This document shows, piece after piece, positions 1-7,848 of a DNA stretch of 64,000 nt. Source of the DNA: Chromatiaceae bacterium (GTDB lineage Bacteria > Pseudomonadota > Gammaproteobacteria > Chromatiales > Chromatiaceae); assembly GCA_024235395.1 (NCBI GenBank), contig JACKMK010000002.1, positions 372,001 to 436,000 of the forward strand, written 5' to 3'. A program made the translations under genes and the position numbers. Below the pieces are notes generated by a model. The model had not been told where the DNA came from, did no database searches, and worked only from the letters and a program-made list of their open reading frames with translations. Each line of letters opens with the position of its first letter. Position 1 is the first letter of the stretch.

Positions 1-12
1 CTCCGGATCCCG

Positions 13-1521
13 ATGCTGAACCTGTACAACGACCTGACCCGCACCAAAGAGCCCTTCGAGCCGCTGCACCCGGGCCGCGTGAACATGTATGTCTGCGGCA
101 TGACGGTCTACGACCTGTGCCACCTCGGGCATGCGCGCGTCATGGTGGTGTTTGACGTGGTCGCGCGCTACCTGCGCCTGCTGGGTTACGACGTGACCTA
201 CGTACGCAACATCACCGACATAGACGACAAGATCATCAACCGGGCGAACGAGCGCGGCGAACCGTTCCAGGCGCTGACCGAGCGTTTCATCCGGGCGATG
301 CACGAGGACGCCGCGGCGCTGGGCGTGCTGCCGCCGGACCAGGAGCCACGTGCGACCGAGCACCTGCCCGACATCATCGACATGATCGAACGCCTGATCG
401 AGCGCAGGCATGCCTATGTCGCCGACAACGGTGACGTCTACTACGACGTCAACAGCTTCCCCGGGTACGGTCGGCTGTCGGGCAAATCGCTCGCCGACCT
501 GCAGGCCGGGGCGCGTGTCGAGCCCGGCGAGGCCAAGCGCAATCCGCTGGACTTCGCGCTGTGGAAGGCGGCCAAGCCCGGCGAACCCGCCTGGGAGTCG
601 CCGTGGGGCCCGGGGCGGCCGGGTTGGCACATCGAGTGCTCGGCGATGTCGACCAAGGCGCTCGGTGACACCTTCGACATTCATGGCGGCGGCGCCGACC
701 TGACTTTTCCGCACCACGAGAACGAGATCGCCCAGTCCGAGGGTGCGACCGGTCATCCGTTCGTCCGCTACTGGATGCACAACGGCTTCGTGCGCATCAA
801 CGACGAGAAGATGTCGAAATCCCTGAACAACTTCTTCACCGTGCGCGAGATCCTGGCGCGCTACCGGGCCGAGGAGATACGTTACTTCATTCTGACCAGC
901 CAGTACCGCAGCCCGCTGAACTTCGGCGACGAGCAGCTGGACAACGCGCGCGCCGCGCTGACGCGCCTGTACACGGCGCTGCGGGGTCTGCCGGATGCGG
1001 AGCCGGCGGTCGACGAGGCGCTCGAGGCGCGTTTCCACGCGGCGATGCAGGATGACTTCAACACCCCCGAGGCGCTCGCCGCGCTGTTTGAACTGGCGCG
1101 CGAGCTGAACCGGGCGCGGGCCGAGGAGCCGGCGCGCGCCGCGGCGCTCGCGTCCCTGCTGCGTCGGCTCGGTGCTGTGCTCGGCCTGCTGCAGGATGAT
1201 CCGGAGACGGTTTTGAAATCGGGACCTCCGCGTGTGACTGGCCATTTGCATGCGCGGGAAAACGGGAGCGATGTGGCCGCGATCACTGGAAACGTGCGCG
1301 TAACCGGTCAATTGCAAGCGACGGAAGTGGGAAGTGACGTCGCATCATTCGCCGGACATGTTGGGCTCACCGAAGAACACATAGAAGCGTTGATTGCCAA
1401 GCGCACTGCGGCCAAAAAAGACAAGAACTGGTCCGAGGCCGATGCGATCCGCGACCAGTTGAAGGCGGCCGGGATCGTGTTGGAAGACGCACCCGGTGGG
1501 ACGACCTGGCGACGCGCATGA
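13..1521 (+). CDS. cysS: Cysteinyl-tRNA synthetase with a repeat insertion
   Basis: Charges tRNA-Cys with cysteine in the cytoplasm. The class I signatures are visible: the HIGH-type motif (HLGHAR, about residue 38), KMSKS (about residue 268), the zinc-site region starting CGMTVYD and the ECSAM segment. The C-terminal end (GTTWRRA) is typical of the family. The protein is 502 residues, about 40 longer than the E. coli enzyme. The excess sits in the linker between the DALR-like domain and the C-terminal helical domain, at residues 407-450, as two tandem 22-residue copies. The ATG at 13 leads directly into the canonical N-terminus (MLNLYNDL). The stop overlaps the next gene's start (ATGA). Identity is certain; the insertion is unusual. 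Confidence 0.98.
   Translation: MLNLYNDLTRTKEPFEPLHPGRVNMYVCGMTVYDLCHLGHARVMVVFDVVARYLRLLGYDVTYVRNITDIDDKIINRANERGEPFQALTERFIRAMHEDAAALGVLPPDQEPRATEHLPDIIDMIERLIERRHAYVADNGDVYYDVNSFPGYGRLSGKSLADLQAGARVEPGEAKRNPLDFALWKAAKPGEPAWESPWGPGRPGWHIECSAMSTKALGDTFDIHGGGADLTFPHHENEIAQSEGATGHPFVRYWMHNGFVRINDEKMSKSLNNFFTVREILARYRAEEIRYFILTSQYRSPLNFGDEQLDNARAALTRLYTALRGLPDAEPAVDEALEARFHAAMQDDFNTPEALAALFELARELNRARAEEPARAAALASLLRRLGAVLGLLQDDPETVLKSGPPRVTGHLHARENGSDVAAITGNVRVTGQLQATEVGSDVASFAGHVGLTEEHIEALIAKRTAAKKDKNWSEADAIRDQLKAAGIVLEDAPGGTTWRRA
1231..1362 (+). repeat. Two in-frame 66-bp imperfect tandem repeats inside cysS
   Basis: Two consecutive 22-codon units (1231-1296 and 1297-1362) both read R-V-T-G-x-L-x-A-x-E-x-G-S-D-V-A-x-x-x-G-x-V, with 13 of 22 positions identical. 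Their DNA is visibly less GC-rich and uses other codons than the flanking cysS sequence. The E. coli enzyme goes almost directly from the segment before this point to the segment after it, so this looks like an insertion tolerated in a linker. The G-L-x-A-x-E-x-G-x-D pattern reminds me of repeats in phage structural proteins; that is recollection, not a search result. Confidence 0.85.
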
Positions 1522-1871
1522 ATCCCGCTGTGCAAAACCGGCAGATGCGGGTGTTCTACCGGGATTACGCGAACGACCGCGCGGTGCCCTCGAGTCGACC
1601 GGAATGGCTGCCGCTCGAGCGGATCGCGCCGATGGCCGGACAGGTGCTGATCGCCCCTGACAACTTCTTCGGTGTGATCGACCAGAATGACGTGATTCTG
1701 CAGTGTTATCTGGCGGACGCCCCGGACACCGTCACGCTGGAGCTGGTCTACCCGGAGGCAACCGGCTGCCTGCGTCTCCGCCTGCCGATCGCGGCCGCGT
1801 TGGAGTGTCTGACCGGCTTGCCGTCGGTGTTCGATGAGTCGCTGCTGAGAGGGGCGCAATACGTTGACTGA
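1518..1871 (+). CDS. Conserved hypothetical protein (117 aa)
   Basis: Small soluble protein with no signal peptide, no membrane segment and no family I recognise. Its start codon overlaps the cysS stop (ATGA), so it is probably translationally coupled to cysS. The next gene's TTG start lies inside its last codons, an 8-nt overlap. The sequence is rich in hydrophobic beta-like stretches in its middle (VLIAPDNFFGVID, VILQCYL). Tight packing on both sides supports a real gene; function unknown. Confidence 0.7.
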   Translation: MNPAVQNRQMRVFYRDYANDRAVPSSRPEWLPLERIAPMAGQVLIAPDNFFGVIDQNDVILQCYLADAPDTVTLELVYPEATGCLRLRLPIAAALECLTGLPSVFDESLLRGAQYVD

Positions 1872-2817
1872 ACAGACTCTGCCGAACGCTGTCTCGGAGC
1901 GGATATCGGATGTGCGTCCGCTGGTCCTGCAGGGCGAAGTGGATGCCGCGATGGAGCTCAGCGGTGTCGCGCTGGCCGGCGACTTCCTCGCGCTCGGTGC
2001 CGACGAAGGACATCAGCTGCAGATCCTGCGCCGTCAGAACGGCACTGCATGGGCACTCGCACAGCGCGTCGCGCTCGCCAAACAGGACCAGGAGGCGGAC
2101 ATCGAGGCGATCACCTTCGGTGACGGGCATCTGTACGTCGTCGGATCGCATTCACTGCGACGCCGGCGGCTCAAGCCGGAACTCAGCGTGCGCCGCAACC
2201 GCGAGCGCCTGTTGCAGGTCGAAGAACAGGACGCGCGTTGCCGACTGTACCGGATCCCGTTCGACACAGGCACCGGCGACCTCGGACCGGTGCAGCGCAT
2301 CGACCTGCGCAAGCGCCTGCGCAAAGATCCGCTGTTGGGACCGTTCAGCAAGCTCCCGGGCAAGGAGAACGGTGTCGATATCGAGGGGGTCGCATTCAGT
2401 CGCGGGCTGTTGCACCTGGGATTCCGTGGGCCGGTTTTGCGCGACAACTATGTACCGGTGATGAGCCTGCGGTTCGACCGACCGAAGGACTACGCGTTGC
2501 GCTACGTGCGCCTGGACGGTCAGGGCATCCGCGACATCTGCGCGCTCGATGAGGGTTTCCTGATTCTGTCCGGACCGGTCAATGATGCCGCCGGACCGTT
2601 CTGCCTCTGGTGGTGGGATGGCAGTGACCAGATCCCCGGCAAGGGACGCACGCCAAGACCGGCGCGTCGGCTGGCCGAGATCAGCACGCCGGGTGGAGCG
2701 AAGGCCGAGGGTCTCGCGGTCGTCGACAGCGGTCCCGGGGATGTCGACTTGATCGTGATCTACGAGACCGGGACCGCGGCCCAGGCGGTCGCGATGCGTC
2801 TGCGCCTGGGCGAATGA
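1864..2817 (+). CDS. DUF3616 domain protein
   Basis: A 317-residue soluble protein that I recognise as DUF3616-like: an opening L-x-G-E-V-D-A-A-M-E-L-S-G-V-A strand, an internal DIEGVAFS segment, and a predicted beta-propeller-like run of short strands. No signal peptide is visible, so it is probably cytoplasmic. It starts with TTG inside the end of the preceding gene, forming a three-gene overlapping run with cysS and the 117-residue protein. Biochemical role unknown. It converges on the sulfurtransferase gene with about 40 bp between stops. Confidence 0.75.
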   Translation: MTEQTLPNAVSERISDVRPLVLQGEVDAAMELSGVALAGDFLALGADEGHQLQILRRQNGTAWALAQRVALAKQDQEADIEAITFGDGHLYVVGSHSLRRRRLKPELSVRRNRERLLQVEEQDARCRLYRIPFDTGTGDLGPVQRIDLRKRLRKDPLLGPFSKLPGKENGVDIEGVAFSRGLLHLGFRGPVLRDNYVPVMSLRFDRPKDYALRYVRLDGQGIRDICALDEGFLILSGPVNDAAGPFCLWWWDGSDQIPGKGRTPRPARRLAEISTPGGAKAEGLAVVDSGPGDVDLIVIYETGTAAQAVAMRLRLGE

Positions 2818-2857
2818 GCCCGTCCGCCGACAGCGTCGCCTCGCCGCGGGGCGCTTT

Positions 2858-3715
2858 TCAGACCCCGGTCGCGATGGGGCGCGCCGGGTCGCGTATCCAT
2901 TCGCTCCATGAACCCGCGTACAGGCGGCCGCCACGCAATCCGGCAATCTCCATCGCCAGCAGGCTGTGGCAGGCGGTGACCCCGGAGCCGCACATCGCCA
3001 CCACCGCTTCGGACGGATGCCCGCCGAGCGCGGCGTCGTACAAAGCGCGCAATGCGGACGGTGCCAGGAAGCGACCGTCGCTGCCGATGTTGCGCTGAAG
3101 GGGCAGGTTGATCGCTCCGGGGATGTGGCCGGCGACCGGATCGATCGGTTCGGCCTCGCCGGCGAACCGCTCGCGGGTGCGGACGTCGAGCAACAGCAGT
3201 TCGTGTCCGTCGCGCTGCAGCTGGCCCAGCAGCGCATCGCTGTCGACCACCTGATGCCAATCCGGATTGCAGGGCAGGGTGCGCGCTGTCGGCGACGCGG
3301 GTGGTTCGCTGTCACATGCGAGGCCGGCCGCCTGCCACGCCGGCCAGCCGCCGTCCAGTACCGCTACGGCCGGATGTCCGAGCCAGCGCAGCAGCCACCA
3401 CAGGCGCACCGCCATGGTGCCGCCACTGTCGTCGTAGGCAACCACCTGGACACCGTCATCGATACCGTGCCGGCCGAGCCAGTCGCACAGCGCCTGCAGA
3501 TCGGGCAGCGGATGACGTCCGGATTGCGCTGTGATCGGGCTCGACAGGTCGTGGTCGAGATGGGCGTAAAAGGCGCCAGGGATGTGTGCAGCCCGATAGT
3601 CGCGGGCGCCGCGGCCGGTGTCCGCGAGATCGAAGCGACAGTCGAACAGACGCCATTGCGGATCGTCCAGGTGGCGGGCGAGTTCGTCGGTGTCGACCAG
3701 GGTTTCGTAGCTCAC
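2858..3715 (-). CDS. sseA: 3-mercaptopyruvate/thiosulfate sulfurtransferase
   Basis: Two-domain rhodanese of 285 residues that moves sulfane sulfur from 3-mercaptopyruvate to acceptors. The second domain carries the active-site loop CGSGVTA. This form is typical of mercaptopyruvate sulfurtransferases; thiosulfate-specific rhodaneses usually have a charged CRxGx[RT] loop. I chose the GTG at 3713-3715: it starts the canonical N-terminus (SYETLVDTDELARHL) and overlaps the EVE gene stop as GTGA. The reading frame is open further upstream, but that part overlaps the EVE gene and is not family-like. Probably co-transcribed with the EVE gene. Confidence 0.93.
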   Translation of the reverse strand: MSYETLVDTDELARHLDDPQWRLFDCRFDLADTGRGARDYRAAHIPGAFYAHLDHDLSSPITAQSGRHPLPDLQALCDWLGRHGIDDGVQVVAYDDSGGTMAVRLWWLLRWLGHPAVAVLDGGWPAWQAAGLACDSEPPASPTARTLPCNPDWHQVVDSDALLGQLQRDGHELLLLDVRTRERFAGEAEPIDPVAGHIPGAINLPLQRNIGSDGRFLAPSALRALYDAALGGHPSEAVVAMCGSGVTACHSLLAMEIAGLRGGRLYAGSWSEWIRDPARPIATGV

Positions 3716-4188
3716 GGGCGGATCTGTTCCAGTTCCAGGATCAGGTCCCAGTGCGCCTTGCCCACCGGCATGACCGACAGGCGGTTGCCCTTGCGCAGCA
3801 GCGGCAGGTCCGCCAGTCTCGGGTCGTCCAGCTGCTTGAGTTCGCGCAGCGAAACGACGCGTTTCAGGCGGCGTTTGTACCGGACGTCGACCATGAACCA
3901 ACGCGGCGCGGCAGGATCGCTCTTCGGATCGTAATACTTGGCGTCCGGATCGAATGCGGTGGGGTCGGGGTAGCCCTCGCGGGCGATCTCGACGATCCCG
4001 ACGATCCCCGGTTCGTCGCAATTGGAGTGGTAGAAGAACGCGAGGTCGCCCTTCTTCATCTCGTCGCGCATCATGTTGCGCGCCTGGTAGTTGCGCACGC
4101 CGTCCCAGGGTTCGGTCTTTTTGGGGCGCGCCTTGAGATGATCGATCCCGAACACATCGGGTTCGGACTTCATCAGCCAGTAGTTCAT
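3712..4188 (-). CDS. EVE domain protein (THYN1-like)
   Basis: A 158-residue single-domain EVE protein. It opens with the characteristic MNYWLMKSEPDVFGIDHL and contains WDGVRNYQARNMMRDEMKKG and the FYHSN segment. The family is a PUA-like fold that binds modified bases in nucleic acids; the bacterial substrate is not established. AGAGAG lies just upstream of the ATG. The stop overlaps the sseA start by four bases, so translation is likely coupled. Confidence 0.93.
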   Translation of the reverse strand: MNYWLMKSEPDVFGIDHLKARPKKTEPWDGVRNYQARNMMRDEMKKGDLAFFYHSNCDEPGIVGIVEIAREGYPDPTAFDPDAKYYDPKSDPAAPRWFMVDVRYKRRLKRVVSLRELKQLDDPRLADLPLLRKGNRLSVMPVGKAHWDLILELEQIRP

Positions 4189-4323
4189 GGGCTCTCTTTA
4201 GGGGTCAACGCTCATCGCGGTTTCGGCCGACAGTCTATCGCAGTCGTATCGCGGCGTTGCAACGGCATCGGCCCGGCGAACGCGATGCGGCCGACCGAGG
4301 TCGGCCGCTTGTCGTGGGTCAGA

Positions 4324-4824
4324 TCAACGGGCGGCGGTGGCCGGCCCCAGCGGTTTGTTGGCCTCTTTAGGACCCAGGTATCCGACCAGTCCCTTGAAGC
4401 CGCCTTTCAGCACGTAGGTGTCCTCGAAACCGATACTGCGCAGTGCCGTTGCTGCGGCTGTCGCGCGGGTGCCCGAGAGGCACATCACGACGATCGGCCG
4501 GTCGGTCGGCAGTTTCGCGAGCTGCTCATGATCGAACAGCTGGGCAAGCGGAATGGCCAGGTGCCCAGGCAGGTTGCCGGTGAAGAACTGGGTCTCTTCC
4601 GGGGTGCGGATGTCGAGCGTGACATAGGGTTGGCCGCGCCTCACCGCCTCGACGAACTGGTCTGGATTGATCAGGTGCAGTGCCTTGCCGGCCTTCGCGC
4701 CCTGCACCTGCGCGAACATCTGCGCATATTGATCGGCGCGTCCCTGGTCATAGGCGATCGCCGGCATGGCGAGCAGCGCCGATGTCACGACGAGGAAGAT
4801 GTATTTCAAGAATCGAGTTTTCAT
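4324..4824 (-). CDS. Periplasmic rhodanese-like protein
   Basis: A 166-residue protein with an N-terminal signal peptide (MKTRFLKYIFLVV...AIA, about 24 residues) followed by a single rhodanese domain. The active-site loop is CLSGTRA, so the catalytic cysteine is present. It is probably a periplasmic sulfur carrier or sulfurtransferase. A purine-rich GGAGG-type ribosome site precedes the ATG. It is monocistronic as far as I can see and is the second rhodanese in the region, after the cytoplasmic two-domain enzyme at 2858-3715. Confidence 0.9.
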   Translation of the reverse strand: MKTRFLKYIFLVVTSALLAMPAIAYDQGRADQYAQMFAQVQGAKAGKALHLINPDQFVEAVRRGQPYVTLDIRTPEETQFFTGNLPGHLAIPLAQLFDHEQLAKLPTDRPIVVMCLSGTRATAAATALRSIGFEDTYVLKGGFKGLVGYLGPKEANKPLGPATAAR

Positions 4825-4949
4825 CTGGAGCCTCCTTTCGAACTACATTCCTTTCATCAACAATGTGCGCCCTGGCGGCGCCTGGCGAAAGCGGGTCAAC
4901 CAAAAGGCCTGCGCAGGATCAGGTCGGTATCACGACTTCGAATCTTTTT

Positions 4950-4971
4950 GCGAATTGGTGACGCCATTCGC
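4950..4971. promoter_or_regulatory. Interrupted inverted repeat upstream of the rhodanese gene
   Basis: GCGAAT-T-GG...CC-ATTCGC forms an 8-bp inverted repeat with one bulged base and a 5-base centre. It lies about 125 bp upstream of the secreted rhodanese gene, in the 276-bp spacer before the divergent hypothetical gene. Could be an operator or chance; nothing else is recognisable in this spacer. Confidence 0.25.
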
Positions 4972-5100
4972 CGTGAATTGCGACAAAATAGAAAAATGAT
5001 CATCGTGCCGCGACGAGTGGTGGGGCGGTCTGCGGATCGTCAGATCACCGCCGATAACACGTCGGTCGAGCGGCGTTCGCGGGTGTGATCACGATGCAAA

Positions 5101-5595
5101 GTGCAGAGTACACTGCTCGCTGACGAAGGCGCCACGAAGGGTGCTGCCGCCACTCGTAGCGTTTCGTTGTTCGCAATCTTGTTACGTCCGGTTGCAGTAC
5201 GGATTACCGATGATGGCTTGGGCATGGTGGAACTGATCTGGGAGGATGCCGGCGTACTTCGTCGGATGTCGGGTGTTGTCACCGCAGAGGAACTGGACAC
5301 GACTGCGGTTGCGCTGCAAGCGGATGAACGAGTGGACCGGCTGCGGTACATCATTCACGATTTTTCGGCCGCCACAGAAATCACCCTGTCGCAGGACGAC
5401 GTCGAATTCATGGCCGTGCGTGCCAGCGTGGCCCTGCTGCGCAACCCGGGTGTGAGGATCGCTTTCGTGGGCGACCATCCGGTCGTTCATGCACTGATCG
5501 ATGCGTTCAACAGCCAGGGGGTATCACCCCATCAGTGCCACCGTTTCGATGCAATCGAAGAAGCACGACGTTTTACGGCTGAGCCAGACGGATAG
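5101..5595 (+). CDS. Hypothetical protein, SpoIIAA/STAS-like
   Basis: The core (from about residue 42) alternates strands and helices (MVELIWEDAGVLRRMSGVVT, RLRYIIHDFSAAT, VRIAFVGDHPVVHALIDAF), as in SpoIIAA-like STAS-fold domains. This is a fold-level guess, not a family match. The GTG at 5101 gives 164 residues. An ATG at 5224 would give about 123 residues, closer to a single such domain, and may be the true start; neither has a strong ribosome site. No signal peptide or membrane segment is clear. Confidence 0.55.
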   Translation: MQSTLLADEGATKGAAATRSVSLFAILLRPVAVRITDDGLGMVELIWEDAGVLRRMSGVVTAEELDTTAVALQADERVDRLRYIIHDFSAATEITLSQDDVEFMAVRASVALLRNPGVRIAFVGDHPVVHALIDAFNSQGVSPHQCHRFDAIEEARRFTAEPDG

Positions 5596-5726
5596 CGCAG
5601 GTTCCCATAAGATCACATCGCTTGGAGACGCCGCTTTTCGCGGGGACCAGGCTCCAACCCCATTGGGTGGTCGCGCGCACGGCCCGACCACGCAAAAGGA
5701 CGGAAATCGAGGCAATCCGATGGTCG

Positions 5727-6575
5727 CTACCGGCCCCTGTTGCGCTCAACGACTCGCAGTTTGACGATCGTGTCGGCCCCGGGATCCAATGCCAGTGCCG
5801 GCAACCCGCCGGCAGCCGAATAAGGCACCTCGATCGTACTGTAGGCGGCGGTCCGATCGTCGACAGGCGCAACCTCCATAGCCGGAAGTGCATCGCCGGC
5901 GACCGGCTCGCGAACCGCGACGGTGCCACCGTCCTCGGGCCACTGCCCGCCCGCATATATCGCACCTTCGGCCCATGTCACGGAGCGATCGTAGGCCGCG
6001 CCTGTCGCTGCGAGCTGAGCGGTTGTGCGTGCCATCTCCCGCAGCGCGCTTTGCGGGACCAACCGGACATTGACGACCGATTCGTCGGCCCGGTCCCAGA
6101 CATGGTCGGGCAGGGGCATGCCTTCGACCAACTGCACGATCACCGGCTCGTCCACCGCCTTTGCCCGGACAGGGATTTCGCCGGCGGAGCCTGGAGCGGC
6201 TTGAGCGCCACTCTGCCGCAGCTTGACGATCACGCCTTCGTCGACCCGCGCCAAGGCGTCCGGCACCGAAGCATCTTGGGGCAGTGTCAACACGATCGTG
6301 TCGGGTTCGACAGCTTCGGACTTCTCCGCGGCGGTTACCGCGGAAGGCTCGCCGGAAAGACCGTTCGGGTTGAACTGGAGCATCACCAGGGTTCCTTCCG
6401 GCGGCGACAGGGCTTCGGCCGGCAGCGGGCCTTGAACATAGGGCACGACTATTTCCTCGACAGCTTGCGCTGCAGTCACGTCTCCCCAGTGGAACACAGC
6501 CATGGTCGAGACGAGCGCGGTCCGCGCCAATCGTCCAGAGCGCTGCAAGGATCGGATACGGGCCGGTGCGTTCAT
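5727..6575 (-). CDS. Secreted protein with repeated VIVKLR modules
   Basis: A 282-residue protein I do not recognise. The ATG at 6573-6575 has a strong AAAGGAG site. The N-terminus (RIRSLQRSGRLARTALVSTMAVFHWG) looks like a signal peptide. The mature part contains a short module at least four times, roughly LPxxAL-x(2-4)-D/E-E/G-x-V/T-I-V-K-L-R. The clearest copies are the first (VPYVQGPLPAEAL...GTLVML) and the last (VPYSAAGGLPALAL...DTIVKLR), with intermediates DEGVIVKLR and DEPVIVQL. It follows the gene at 6644-7156 by 68 bp on the same strand and probably shares its transcript. Likely periplasmic or surface; role unknown. Confidence 0.75.
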   Translation of the reverse strand: MNAPARIRSLQRSGRLARTALVSTMAVFHWGDVTAAQAVEEIVVPYVQGPLPAEALSPPEGTLVMLQFNPNGLSGEPSAVTAAEKSEAVEPDTIVLTLPQDASVPDALARVDEGVIVKLRQSGAQAAPGSAGEIPVRAKAVDEPVIVQLVEGMPLPDHVWDRADESVVNVRLVPQSALREMARTTAQLAATGAAYDRSVTWAEGAIYAGGQWPEDGGTVAVREPVAGDALPAMEVAPVDDRTAAYSTIEVPYSAAGGLPALALDPGADTIVKLRVVERNRGR

Positions 6576-6643
6576 GTGATTCTCCTTTGCTCCCAAAGGA
6601 CGCCGCGGTGTCTGGCGCGACTCGGCGAGCGGCCTTGGGCGGC

Positions 6644-7156
6644 TCAGATGTTGACGGTGTGACCGCTGACCGAGAATGTACAACTCGTCGTACCGGTTCC
6701 GTTCGCCCTCTGCACTGCACTGATGACGCCGACGCCGCTCAAGCCACGGTCGGCATACAGTCGCGTGGCCAGCGCACCGACATAGACGGCTCCGAACGCG
6801 CCGGTGCCCTGGTATTGAATCGGTATCTGGAAGTTGCGGGTAATGGTGCCGGTTGCCACCGCCTCGACGATGCCGAGTGATGTAACCACGACGGGGTTGC
6901 CTGCGTTTGTGGTGCAGGATACCGAGACATACTCCACGACCAGACGGGTGTTCTCCGGTACCTCGGCGATGGGCGTGCCGAAAACGCCGACGAAGCCGGG
7001 GTCAACGGTCGTGGTGCCGGAGTCCGCTACCGGCGTGCGCGCGGGGTTCTCGACATCACGCACCGGTGTCGAATAGGCAGCCAGCGCAGACGTCGTAAGC
7101 AGGCAGGCACCGAGTACGACTGCGGCACGTTCAACGAAAGATGCAGCGGATGTCAT
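6644..7156 (-). CDS. Secreted hypothetical protein
   Basis: A 170-residue protein with a clear signal peptide (AAVVLGACLLTTSALA, cleavage near residue 27). Its mature region is rich in T, G, V and A and likely beta-stranded, with only two cysteines (SVSCTT and TTSCTF) that could form a disulfide. The ribosome site AAGGAGG lies 7 nt before the ATG. First gene of a probable two-gene unit with the repeat protein downstream. No family recognised; composition resembles small secreted or pilin-like surface proteins, but no prepilin signature is present. Confidence 0.75.
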   Translation of the reverse strand: MTSAASFVERAAVVLGACLLTTSALAAYSTPVRDVENPARTPVADSGTTTVDPGFVGVFGTPIAEVPENTRLVVEYVSVSCTTNAGNPVVVTSLGIVEAVATGTITRNFQIPIQYQGTGAFGAVYVGALATRLYADRGLSGVGVISAVQRANGTGTTSCTFSVSGHTVNI

Positions 7157-7848
7157 TGTGCAATCCTCCTTGGAAGGATGTTCTTAAACACGTGAACCCA
7201 GTGAGGGTCACGGGAAGATTCGAAAGACCTGGAACCGGTACATGTGCAGTCTGCGGCACCTCCAAAGGAGAGCGCATTGGGGACACAAGAGAGGGCACGT
7301 GGATGGCCCGGCACGACGGCAGGGAATGACGCGGCCTGGATCGCAACCCGATCGTCAGACAATGAACCGACGCACGTTGTACGAAGGCCGATGGGCATTG
7401 AAGATCTCTCGTGTTCTCGACGAGATCTCTATGCATAACGTAAGCCACTGAAAAATTGTCTGCGCGAATCATAGGCTTGCGAAATGTAAGGTTTGTATTG
7501 CGGTGTCGGGATGTAAAGAAGTCTGACGGAAAGGGGTTGTGCGGTCGGACTCATGCGTCGTCAGCTGCGAGTGGATGCCTGCTCCGGGCGGATCAGAACC
7601 AGGAACAACGTAGCGGGAAGGTCGCTTTCGGATCGCATGCACGCTGCCGTTCGACGGCGAGCATCGGCTTGGAGACTCGGTCGATGGATGGCGTCTTTCC
7701 GACTCAAATCCGGCGTCGACCGCGGCCGACTAGCCATGACGCCGGGTGACGCAAGCCGCGCTGCCTTGGCAATGCCCCGGGTTCTCGCCTGATGCCAATC
7801 GTCGGGGGCGTTCGACCCATCCGGGCCTATGCGGATGGCGCCGACCGT
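7157..7848. other. Long spacer without a convincing gene
   Basis: About 690 bp between the secreted-protein pair and rsgA. The part next to the secreted genes must hold their promoter, and it is visibly less GC-rich (about 7440-7520) than its surroundings. Open frames here are short, lack ribosome sites and have atypical composition. No tRNA, riboswitch or terminator could be recognised. Confidence 0.5.

Noticed and set aside
3501..3715. Possible N-terminal extension of the mercaptopyruvate sulfurtransferase to 387 residues
   Set aside because: The extra 102 residues lie inside the EVE gene in another frame and are arginine-rich; the GTG at 3713-3715 gives the family's length and N-terminus.
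3586..5088. A 500-codon plus-strand frame opposite the EVE and rhodanese genes
   Set aside because: Antisense to genes with clear family signatures; no ribosome site and no domain.
7400..7434. Direct repeat AGATCTCT around a CGTGTTCTCGACG core in the long spacer
   Set aside because: The copies are short, partly self-complementary by chance, and attached to no gene start.
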